A model generated the notes under the pieces. The model was not told the origin of the DNA. It did not search any database and worked only from the letters and a program-made list of their open reading frames with translations. From the NCBI GenBank assembly GCA_016193065.1, contig JACPSX010000076.1, positions 1-8,521 on the forward strand: a stretch of 8,521 nucleotides of DNA, given 5' to 3'. Below are positions 1-5,883 of the stretch, piece after piece. Both the position numbers and the translations under genes were made by a program. Source of the stretch: Candidatus Tectimicrobiota bacterium. GTDB lineage: Bacteria > JACPSX01. Within the stretch, counting starts at the first letter, position 1. Each line of letters opens with the position of its first letter.

Positions 1-846
1 ACGCAAGCGGCCTCGGCAAACGTGAACAGCACGGACCGGACTAAAATCAACTCCGAAGCCAACGCCCTGGTGAACGAAATTGACCGGATTGCCAACTCCA
101 CCAAGTACGCCGGAACCACCCTGCTTGACGGCTCTTACGGAGTCACCATCAGCGGCCAGACCACGATCACCGCGACGACTGGAGGTCTGGCGTCGGCAAC
201 CGGTATGGCGGCAGATACGGACTATCAGTTGGTGGTCACGGATGGGCAGGGAAGCAACCTGAAGGTCACCCTGACCCTTTCCGGGTCTACGGCAAACGCC
301 CAGACGGTGGACAACGTGGCGGCGCCTACGGGGTCCAACACCACCTCGGTGAAGTTCGCCGCCTTTGGGATCACCTTGGTATTCAACAGCAACATGGCGG
401 CCGGTTCCACGACCTGGAGCTTCTACGCCACGGATGCTGGGAACTCCGACTTCCAGGTGGGGAACGATAACAACTCGAATAACCGGGTCACGATCTCCGT
501 TGGGAACGCGACGGCCACCAGCACGGGCGGGTTGGGCCTCAGCACGGATATGCTGACCAGCGCCAGTGCAGCCCAGACGGCCTTGGATACGATTGATACG
601 GCCATCAGCACCCTGTCGACCCGGCGCGGTGATATCGGTGCGGCTGTAAACCGGCTCTCCTATGCCAACGCGAACCTGGCCAGCAACGTGGAGAACACCC
701 AGGCCGCTGAATCGGTCATCCGGGACGCCGATATGGCATCGGAAATGACCTCCTTTACCAAGAACCAGATCCTGCTGCAGGCCGGTACGGCCATGCTGGC
801 CCAGGCGAACCTGGCGCCACAGCAGGTCTTGAGTCTGTTCCGGTAA
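1..846 (+). CDS. fliC: Flagellin, C-terminal 281 residues (5' end outside window)
   Basis: Structural subunit of the flagellar filament, exported through the flagellar type III apparatus and polymerised under the cap. The reading frame is open to the first base, so the N-terminal D0/D1 part is missing (roughly 95-100 residues, judged from family length). Visible residues 1-47 are the end of the conserved N-terminal flagellin domain (EIDRIANSTKYAG, LLDGSYG). Residues about 50-150 are a Thr/Ser/Gly-rich, probably beta-stranded variable domain exposed on the filament. Residues about 180-281 are the conserved C-terminal domain, with typical RRGDIGAAVNRL, SRIRDAD-like (SVIRDADMASE) and QANLAPQQVLSLFR segments. 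In known systems the C-terminal helix is where FliS binds, and a FliS gene lies downstream. An alternative GTG at 22 is internal to the conserved domain and is not the start. The symbol fliC is by family; several flagellin paralogues may exist. Confidence 0.95.
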   Translation, partial: TQAASANVNSTDRTKINSEANALVNEIDRIANSTKYAGTTLLDGSYGVTISGQTTITATTGGLASATGMAADTDYQLVVTDGQGSNLKVTLTLSGSTANAQTVDNVAAPTGSNTTSVKFAAFGITLVFNSNMAAGSTTWSFYATDAGNSDFQVGNDNNSNNRVTISVGNATATSTGGLGLSTDMLTSASAAQTALDTIDTAISTLSTRRGDIGAAVNRLSYANANLASNVENTQAAESVIRDADMASEMTSFTKNQILLQAGTAMLAQANLAPQQVLSLFR

Positions 847-877
847 TCCGGCAGCCAGGAAGGCCACCTAGTGATGC

Positions 878-914
878 GGGTTGGGCAGGCGCATTGAAGC
901 TGCCTGCCCAACCC
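878..914 (+). other. Strong RNA hairpin between flagellin and flaG
   Basis: Perfect 13-bp inverted repeat: left arm 878-890 (GGGTTGGGCAGGC), right arm 902-914, loop of 11 bases. No T tract follows, so it is not a standard intrinsic terminator. The flaG ribosome binding site begins about 15 bases downstream. Inference: it may protect the 3' end of the abundant flagellin mRNA or partially reduce readthrough into flaG-fliD, giving more flagellin than cap protein. Other roles are possible. Confidence 0.7.
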
Positions 915-942
915 ACCCCCAGGGTTTGAAAGGGGGCTGAAC

Positions 943-1266
943 ATGAAAATTACCGAATCTCTGAACCTTCACAATACGGTGCGGCTGCTTCGCCAGGGTA
1001 CACCCTCGGGAGACAGCCAGCCCTCCGCCGGGGAGAGCGCCCCACAGTCGAAAGACGCCTATACGGCCGATCCCCCGGCACAAACCCCGGCTCCGGAGCA
1101 GAGCGCGACTTACGTCAATTATCGGGTGGAGAAGCAAACAGGTACCGTGGTCACAAAGGTCATCCGGGAAAAAAGCGGAGAGATCGTCCGTCAGATTCCA
1201 CCCGATGAAAACCTGAAATTAGCCGCGCGCCTGCGCCAGGTTTTAGAGCAGGTCCGCAGGAAATAA
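943..1266 (+). CDS. flaG: FlaG family protein
   Basis: A 107-residue protein of the FlaG family, which is linked in Pseudomonas, Vibrio and Campylobacter to filament length; its exact mechanism is not established. The N-terminal half (about 20-55) is Pro/Ser/Ala-rich and looks disordered. The conserved domain is at 56-100: a YVNYRVEKQTGTVVTKVI strand pair, then the signature (E)IVRQIPPDE at 81-89 and a final amphipathic helix. The ATG at 943 has a purine-rich ribosome binding site (AAAGGGGG) at a suitable distance. Its position between flagellin and fliD is the classic arrangement, and the 26-base gap to fliD suggests cotranscription. Confidence 0.92.
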   Translation: MKITESLNLHNTVRLLRQGTPSGDSQPSAGESAPQSKDAYTADPPAQTPAPEQSATYVNYRVEKQTGTVVTKVIREKSGEIVRQIPPDENLKLAARLRQVLEQVRRK

Positions 1267-1292
1267 CCCCGCTCCATTAAGGGGAACAACCC

Positions 1293-4200
1293 ATGGCCTC
1301 AACCAGTTCTATCAGCGGCCTGGCCTCCGGGATTGACTGGGCCAACATCGTCGATCAGATCATCGCAGTCGAACACCGCCGGATCGACGTGGTCATCGGG
1401 AATCAGAATCAATACAATAACAAGCTTTCCGAATGGAAAAAAGTAAACACCCAGCTCCTGTCGCTGCGCACCAAAGCAGACACCTTGAGGACAGCGGACA
1501 CCTTTAACGTCTTCCAGAACACGGTGACCGGCTCTTCCAGCACAGATCCAGCCAAGCTCCTCTCCGTTTCCGCCTCGACCGAGGCTGCGCCCGGAGTGCA
1601 CACCATTGAAATGTCCTCTACTTCCACCCTGGCCCAGGCCCGGAAGGTTTCCTCGAAAAGTTATAGCTCGAGCAGCACTGCGCTGAGCCTCTCGGGAGAC
1701 ATTCTCATTAACGGCAAGGCAATTAACATCGCCTCCACGGACACCCTTAGCGACATCAAGAGCAAGATCAACGCGGCCAACTCCGGCAGCAGCGCCACCG
1801 GGGTCACGGCGACGCTCCTGACCGTATCGTCCACGGACAACCGCCTGGTCCTGACCAGCGACGTGACGGGCCTGAACCAGTTCAGCATCCTGGACGCCAG
1901 CACTGGGAACGTCCTGCAAAGCCTGGGGATCACGAACAGCACGACGAGCATCAAGAACGCCACGAGCAACGGGGCCCTTTCCGACGAGTTCTCCAGCAGC
2001 GACGTGACGATCCGCAGCTTGCTGGGACTCAATGCCACTCTCAGCTCGACCACCGTGAACATCGGCGGCAACAATGTAACCATCAACCTGGACACCGATA
2101 CCTCCTCCGTCGTGAGCACCACCGAGGATGGGGTGACGAAGTATCAGTTGAAGATCGAGAATACAACCTCTTTCACCGACAGCAACAACATTCTGGAGGC
2201 TTTGGGCGTCCTGGCGGGAAGCCAGTCCTCAGTCAATGAGCTCCAGGCCGGCAGCGTGGCCAATCAGAAGACCAGCGCCGCCGGAGGCGGGGCCGTCACG
2301 GATGGCACCCAGTGGAACCAGATCAATACCGGGGGAGACGCCAACAACATCGCCCTCAACGACACGATTACGATCACCGGGACCAAACACGACGGCACCG
2401 CCGTCTCCAGCACGTTCACCATTGCGAACCTAGCCCAGGCGCTGAACGCGGGCAGCGGGTTCCTGGAGACCATCGAGACGGCCTTCGGCGGCGGCGCCGC
2501 CGTGGACGCCTACATCAGCGACGGGACCGACGGGAACACGGCGGGCCAGATCGTGGTGAAGGACCTCACGGCCGGCGACAGCCAGCTCACCGTGAGTCTG
2601 GTGGCCAACAACGAAGGCGGAGGCAGCCTGAACTTCGGCACGGTGGCCGCGTCTACGCAGGGCTACAGCATGCAGGTCACGGCCGGGCAGGACGCCAACG
2701 TCAAGGTCAACGGGGTGACCCTCACCCGCAGCAGCAACACAATCACGGATGCCATCGACGGCTTGACTCTGAACCTTTTGAAAATCGAGGCTGGGACCAC
2801 GTTGACCCTCAACGTATCCCGGGATACGGCCGCCATACAGGCCAGCGTTCAAAGCTTGTTGGACGATTACAATAGTTTCATCAGTTACGTGAACACTCAG
2901 TTCACCTATGACGAGAACACCAAGTCCTCAGGGATTCTCGGAGGAGACACCACGTTGTCCTCCGTCAAGTTCAGCACGATTTCTCTCCTTCCCACGACGT
3001 TGAATGCGTTTTCTTTAATTGGAATCAATTCGGACAAGACCGGCCTGCTTTCCATCGACTCCAGCGACTTTCTCAGCTCGCTGCAAAGCGATTTTAACGG
3101 GGTCAAGCGCATCTTCGTGGCCGAAGGCACCACGACCAGCGGGGAAGTAACATATCTGAGCCACACGACAAACTCCAAGGCGGGCGATTACGCGGTCAAC
3201 GTCACCCAGGTCGCCACCCAGGCGGCAACCACCGGGGTAAAAAGCCTGCTCAGCGGTATCGGGGCGGGCCAGACCGAAACCCTGCGCATTACCGATACGC
3301 TCACCGGCCGCATTGCGACTGTGGCGTTGAACGGAGACGCGGGAGAAAACGGCAGCAGTATTGACAACATCGTCAACGCCGTGAACTCGGAATTCCAGAC
3401 CCAGTATGCCCAAAAACTGGTCGGGAGCGTGGCGAACGTCCAGATCAGCGATGCTCAGCCCATCACCAGCAATACGGAGTGGAGCGACATCGACGCCAGC
3501 CTGCAGGACGGTGACGTGATCTCCTTTACGGGCACCTACCGCACCGGCCAGACGGTGAGCGGGAGCTACACGATCAGTGACACAGCCACCGATACGGCGC
3601 AAGGTTTTCTATCCGCCGTACAAACCGCCTTTAATAACGAGGTGTCCGCCACCATCAACGCTTCGGGAAAACTCGTCATCACCGACGTGGCGGACGGGGA
3701 CAGCAACACTTCCATCTCCATCACCGAGCCCACAGGGGGGGGCCGGACTCTTGATTTCGGAACAGTAACCACTTCCAACAGCGGGGGGGTGGTGGGCCGC
3801 TATGCCCTGGAAATCACCGCCTCCAAGGACGGCAGCAACCAGTTGGTCCTGACCCACAATCTCTACGGCAGCGCGAACGGTTTCACGATCGCCCAAGTCT
3901 CCAACCCGGGAACCACCAATAAAGAAATCCTCATCGGCAGCCAAGCGAACACCCAAGTGGCCCCCCCAGGAGTCCTCACCAGCTTGACCGCGTTTGACAA
4001 CATCACGGGTTATACAGCCAACACGTCGGATACGATCACGATCAGCGGCAAGGACCACAGCGGCACTACCATCACTCCCGTGGTTTTCAGCGTACATACC
4101 GGAGCCGCCTACAAGACCGTACAGGATTTCCTGACGGCAATCGAGGGCGCCTTCAGCCTGACAGCAGGAAGCGCCACGGTGGACGGCTCGGGAAAGATCG

Positions 4201-4667
4201 TGATCACGGACAGCACCACGGGATCTAGCCAGCTCGCCATGACCCTGACCCCGCCGACCGGTCTGAACTTCGGCACCTTCGCATCCCAAAATACGGGTCT
4301 CAGCAACGGCAGCTCCAGCGGCCAGAACGTTGCAGGAACCATCAACGGGGAAGCCGCCACGGGAGTCGGTCAAGTCCTCACGGGAGACGAGCCGCCCAGC
4401 GAAGGAGGAACCGGGGAACTGTTGTACCGGGAACTAGATTCCCTCACCGATCCCCTAGAGGGCTACGTGACCACGCGCATTGACGGTCTCCAGGATACCG
4501 TGACCGACTTGCAAACGCAGATTGACGCGATGGAGGCCCAACTGGCCCTGGAAAAGAACAGATTAACCAACCAGTTCATCGTCATGGAAAGCGTCATGAG
4601 CCGGATGAAGACATTGAGCAACTGGCTCGCTCAACAAACCGGCAGCCTCACACAGCTCTTCCGGTAG
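1293..4667 (+). CDS. fliD: FliD filament cap protein, greatly enlarged
   Basis: Hook-associated protein 2, which forms the cap at the filament tip and guides flagellin folding and insertion. FliD_N is at about 5-110 (SISGLASGIDWANIVDQII). A head-type beta region follows to about 310. The FliD_C domain begins at about 465 (DANVKVNGV), runs through DYNSFISYVN and GINSDKTGLLSID, and stops at about 612. It resumes only at about 1040-1124 with DPLEGYVTTRIDGLQ and a coiled coil at about 1063-1097. The 425-residue insertion and the region before it carry three copies of one module: 320-456, 711-831 and 882-1002. At 1124 residues it is about twice the usual 450-700. The ATG at 1293 follows AAGGGG (1279-1284) by 8 bases. 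The frame is intact throughout, with no sign of decay. The family call is firm; the function of the extra domains is unknown, and surface exposure at the flagellar tip is inferred from FliD structure. Confidence 0.93.
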   Translation: MASTSSISGLASGIDWANIVDQIIAVEHRRIDVVIGNQNQYNNKLSEWKKVNTQLLSLRTKADTLRTADTFNVFQNTVTGSSSTDPAKLLSVSASTEAAPGVHTIEMSSTSTLAQARKVSSKSYSSSSTALSLSGDILINGKAINIASTDTLSDIKSKINAANSGSSATGVTATLLTVSSTDNRLVLTSDVTGLNQFSILDASTGNVLQSLGITNSTTSIKNATSNGALSDEFSSSDVTIRSLLGLNATLSSTTVNIGGNNVTINLDTDTSSVVSTTEDGVTKYQLKIENTTSFTDSNNILEALGVLAGSQSSVNELQAGSVANQKTSAAGGGAVTDGTQWNQINTGGDANNIALNDTITITGTKHDGTAVSSTFTIANLAQALNAGSGFLETIETAFGGGAAVDAYISDGTDGNTAGQIVVKDLTAGDSQLTVSLVANNEGGGSLNFGTVAASTQGYSMQVTAGQDANVKVNGVTLTRSSNTITDAIDGLTLNLLKIEAGTTLTLNVSRDTAAIQASVQSLLDDYNSFISYVNTQFTYDENTKSSGILGGDTTLSSVKFSTISLLPTTLNAFSLIGINSDKTGLLSIDSSDFLSSLQSDFNGVKRIFVAEGTTTSGEVTYLSHTTNSKAGDYAVNVTQVATQAATTGVKSLLSGIGAGQTETLRITDTLTGRIATVALNGDAGENGSSIDNIVNAVNSEFQTQYAQKLVGSVANVQISDAQPITSNTEWSDIDASLQDGDVISFTGTYRTGQTVSGSYTISDTATDTAQGFLSAVQTAFNNEVSATINASGKLVITDVADGDSNTSISITEPTGGGRTLDFGTVTTSNSGGVVGRYALEITASKDGSNQLVLTHNLYGSANGFTIAQVSNPGTTNKEILIGSQANTQVAPPGVLTSLTAFDNITGYTANTSDTITISGKDHSGTTITPVVFSVHTGAAYKTVQDFLTAIEGAFSLTAGSATVDGSGKIVITDSTTGSSQLAMTLTPPTGLNFGTFASQNTGLSNGSSSGQNVAGTINGEAATGVGQVLTGDEPPSEGGTGELLYRELDSLTDPLEGYVTTRIDGLQDTVTDLQTQIDAMEAQLALEKNRLTNQFIVMESVMSRMKTLSNWLAQQTGSLTQLFR
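2250..2660 (+). repeat. FliD internal module, copy A (residues 320-456)
   Basis: First and longest copy (137 residues), lying just before FliD_C. Anchors shared with the other copies, in order: GSVAN (320-324), W341, DTITITG (357-363) with HDGTAV (366-371), FLETIETAF (390-398), IVVKDLTAGDSQL (420-432), LNFGTV (446-451). It is longer than B and C, mainly through a loop around 399-418. Predicted to be mostly beta strands with one helix (FLETIETAF). Confidence 0.85.
3423..3785 (+). repeat. FliD internal module, copy B (residues 711-831)
   Basis: Second copy, 121 residues, inside the segment that splits FliD_C. Anchors: GSVAN (711-715), W730, DVISFTG (741-747), FLSAVQTAF (772-780), LVITDVADGDS (794-804), LDFGTV (820-825). 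It is embedded in a head-like unit, with YAVNVTQVATQ (633-643) before it and YALEIT (837-842) after it. Confidence 0.85.
3735..3967 (+). repeat. Cluster of three G/C homopolymer runs in fliD
   Basis: G8 at 3735-3742, G7 at 3783-3789 and C7 at 3961-3967, all within the fliD coding frame around the end of module B and start of module C. By eye these are the only G or C runs of seven or more in the window; elsewhere the longest are six. The frame is on in this sequence. Confidence 0.8.
3936..4298 (+). repeat. FliD internal module, copy C (residues 882-1002)
   Basis: Third copy, the same 121-residue length as B between the same anchors: GSQAN (882-886), F901 in place of Trp, DTITISG (913-919) with HSGTTI (922-927), FLTAIEGAF (946-954), IVITDSTTGSSQL (969-981), LNFGTF (991-996). 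A Gly/Ser-rich linker (about 1003-1040) then joins it to the end of FliD_C. At the DNA level, the 39 bases starting at 4029 match those starting at 2361 at about 28 positions, so A and C are related but well diverged. Confidence 0.85.
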
Positions 4668-4691
4668 CAGATCAGGGAACAAGGAGTCGAG

Positions 4692-5147
4692 ATGTCACAG
4701 AATGCAATCAAAGCCTACGAACAGACCCGGGTGACGACCGCCGGACAGGGAGAACTGATCCTTCTCCTTTACGATAGCGCGATTACCGCCCTGCGGCAGG
4801 CGGCGGGCGAGATCCGCGCGAAACATTACGAGGCGAAGGGCAGGCTCCTCAGCAAAGCCCGGGAAATCATCGAGGAATTATGGGCCTCCCTGAACCCCGA
4901 GGCGGGACCCGTCGCCGTCTCTCTCGATAGTCTTTATAGCTATATGATCCGGCGGATCCTGCACGCCAACTTAAACCTCGATGCAAAGGCCGCCGAGGAA
5001 GTCGCCCGCTTCTTAAGCGAGCTCCGGGAAGCCTGGGCGGCGGTAGTGAACCGGCCAGGCGTCACGACAGCGGCCGAGGAGAAAGTGAAAGTCGGGCGGA
5101 AACGGTCAGAGCGCCCTGCCGTTGCAAATCCCGGTCTGGGAGGCTGA
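4692..5147 (+). CDS. fliS: Flagellin export chaperone FliS
   Basis: Cytoplasmic chaperone that binds the C-terminal region of flagellin, prevents premature polymerisation and aids export. The four-helix family is recognised from NAIKAYEQTRV with TAGQGELILLLYDSAI (4-31) and the second signature LDSLYSYMIRRILHANLNLD (79-98). The core ends near 120. The last 30 residues (121-151) are a basic and Pro/Gly-containing tail, which makes this 151-residue protein somewhat longer than the usual 125-135. The ATG at 4692 follows AAGGAG (4681-4686) by five bases. It lies 24 bases after fliD and 5 bases before the next gene, as expected for one operon. Confidence 0.93.
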   Translation: MSQNAIKAYEQTRVTTAGQGELILLLYDSAITALRQAAGEIRAKHYEAKGRLLSKAREIIEELWASLNPEAGPVAVSLDSLYSYMIRRILHANLNLDAKAAEEVARFLSELREAWAAVVNRPGVTTAAEEKVKVGRKRSERPAVANPGLGG

Positions 5148-5152
5148 CAGGG

Positions 5153-5614
5153 ATGCCGCCAAACGATTCTCAAGTGCCATCCCGGGTTTGCCAGCTCCTG
5201 GAGAAAAAGATCGAGAAGCTGGGCGCGATGTTGGCGCTGGCGGAGAAGCAAAAGGAAGCAATGGCTCAGAAGAATTGGCAGCGTCTCGGACAGGTCGTTG
5301 AGCAACGGATGCAATACACGACCGAGGTGGATGCTCTCGATAAGCGACTGGCGGATGTGCTTGGCGGCCAGCAGGGAAATCAGGGAACTCATTTGAATCT
5401 CTTTCGGTCCAAACCGATCCGGTCGCTGCTGGCACAGCTCAGGGACATCCTCCGCCAGCTCTCCGATCTGGAAGCCAAGAGCATGTCCGGCCTGGAGGAA
5501 CAACTGGAATCGGTTCAAGCTCAATTGAAACAGATCCGAAAAACCCGGGTCGGAGTCCTCTCCTACGCGCCCAAGAAATCCCCAGCCGCCCGTTTCGTGG
5601 ATCTTCAGGGGTAG
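5153..5614 (+). CDS. FliT/FlgN-like flagellar export chaperone (putative)
   Basis: A 153-residue, almost wholly helical protein. Residues about 12-68 form a long amphipathic helix (LLEKKIEKLGAMLALAEKQ, then DALDKRLADVL), and residues about 87-135 form a second heptad-rich region (RSLLAQLRDILRQLSDLEAKS, continuing to about 132), followed by a short tail. There is no signal peptide or membrane segment. No catalytic motif is visible. The helical pattern and the slot directly after fliS match FliT (chaperone of FliD) or FlgN (chaperone of hook-filament junction proteins); FliT is favoured by position. These families are poorly conserved, so the call rests on shape and context. The ATG at 5153 follows GGGAGG (5138-5143), which lies inside the end of fliS, so translation is likely coupled. 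Confidence 0.65.
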   Translation: MPPNDSQVPSRVCQLLEKKIEKLGAMLALAEKQKEAMAQKNWQRLGQVVEQRMQYTTEVDALDKRLADVLGGQQGNQGTHLNLFRSKPIRSLLAQLRDILRQLSDLEAKSMSGLEEQLESVQAQLKQIRKTRVGVLSYAPKKSPAARFVDLQG

Positions 5615-5669
5615 ATCGGGTTCCGGGGAAATCGCCTCGGACCGGGCTCACCCGGCAAGAATTACCCCT

Positions 5670-5780
5670 GTCAACTATTTGGCAAATGGACCAGAAAAGT
5701 TGTCATTTCCTGCCCGGTCGCCCTCAAACTCCGGAGTTCCCCCCAAGGTTCAAACAGAAGGCCTTCAGGAACAAATAGTT
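5670..5780 (+). promoter_or_regulatory. Candidate upstream activator sites (inverted repeat pair)
   Basis: AACTATTTG at 5673-5681 and its exact reverse complement CAAATAGTT at 5772-5780 lie about 165 and 65 bases before the predicted transcription start. The left copy sits in GTCAACTATTTGGC (5670-5683), an imperfect GTCAA-N4-TTGAC palindrome. Sigma-54 promoters need a distal activator, so these are reasonable candidates. A 9-base match in a region of this size could also arise by chance. Confidence 0.3.
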
Positions 5781-5817
5781 ACGGTTTACCCTCCATGGAG
5801 ATGCTCCTCTACCTTTT

Positions 5818-5833
5818 TGGCATTGGGATTGCA
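5818..5833 (+). promoter_or_regulatory. Sigma-54 (RpoN) -24/-12 promoter
   Basis: TGGCAT, five bases, then TTGCA. This matches the family consensus TGGCAC-N5-TTGCA at every core position but one (T for C), with exact GG-to-GC spacing. The predicted start of transcription is about 12 bases downstream, near 5844. It directs the cyclase-PilZ pair and is the only near-consensus match noticed in an intergenic region. Sigma-54 is commonly used for flagellar genes, so this would place c-di-GMP control in the same regulatory class. Confidence 0.8.
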
Positions 5834-5841
5834 CTCCCACC

Positions 5842-5868
5842 AGGAAGGGGTAAGTGGAACCCCTTCTT
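5842..5868 (+). other. Hairpin at the predicted 5' end of the cyclase mRNA
   Basis: GAAGGGG (5844-5850) pairs with CCCCTTC (5860-5866) around a nine-base loop, and can extend by one G-U and one A-U pair. It begins at about the predicted transcription start and ends two bases before the ribosome binding site. Such a terminal stem can stabilise mRNA or modulate ribosome access. It also buries the alternative GTG at 5854. Confidence 0.6.
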
Positions 5869-5869
5869 C

Positions 5870-5877
5870 AGAGGAGG
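5870..5877 (+). promoter_or_regulatory. Ribosome binding site deciding the cyclase start
   Basis: AGAGGAGG, six bases before the GTG at 5884. This is the best Shine-Dalgarno match near the gene and supports GTG 5884 over the in-frame GTG 5854, which would lie about ten bases from the predicted transcription start. Confidence 0.8.
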
Positions 5878-5883
5878 CAACCC

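Larger units (their letters stand above)
5615..5883 (+). other. Intergenic regulatory region between flagellar operon and cyclase gene
   Basis: 269 bases without a supported gene. It holds, left to right: a weak 5-bp hairpin at 5642-5655 lacking a T tract; a 9-base inverted repeat (5673-5681 with 5772-5780); a 12-base palindrome AACTCCGGAGTT (5727-5738); a 10-base palindrome GAAGGCCTTC (5757-5766); a -24/-12 promoter (5818-5833); a leader hairpin (5842-5868); and a strong ribosome binding site (5870-5877). No convincing terminator for the upstream operon is visible, so some readthrough is possible. Confidence 0.7.

Noticed and set aside
724-735. GCCGATAT resembling a FliA (sigma-28) -10 element
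   Set aside because: It encodes the conserved DADMAS segment of flagellin and has no convincing -35 element at the right spacing.
1299-1919. 206-codon minus-strand open frame opposite the start of fliD
   Set aside because: Opposite the conserved FliD_N domain; low-complexity product without family features.
2312-2875. 187-codon plus-strand frame overlapping fliD
   Set aside because: Arg/Gly/Gln-rich product typical of an out-of-frame reading of G+C-rich sequence; the overlapping fliD frame holds module A and FliD_C motifs.
3609-4373. 254-codon minus-strand open frame inside fliD
   Set aside because: Shadow of the fliD frame; no domain and no separate context.
5642-5655. CCGGG/CCCGG hairpin as a terminator of the flagellar operon
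   Set aside because: Only five base pairs and no T tract.
5727-5738. Palindrome AACTCCGGAGTT as an operator
   Set aside because: A single 12-base palindrome with no recognised regulator match; kept only as a note in the intergenic entry.
5854-5883. Ten-residue N-terminal extension of the cyclase from GTG 5854
   Set aside because: This codon lies about ten bases from the predicted transcription start and inside the leader hairpin. GTG 5884 has an ideal ribosome binding site and places RVLVVD at the usual distance from the start of a receiver.
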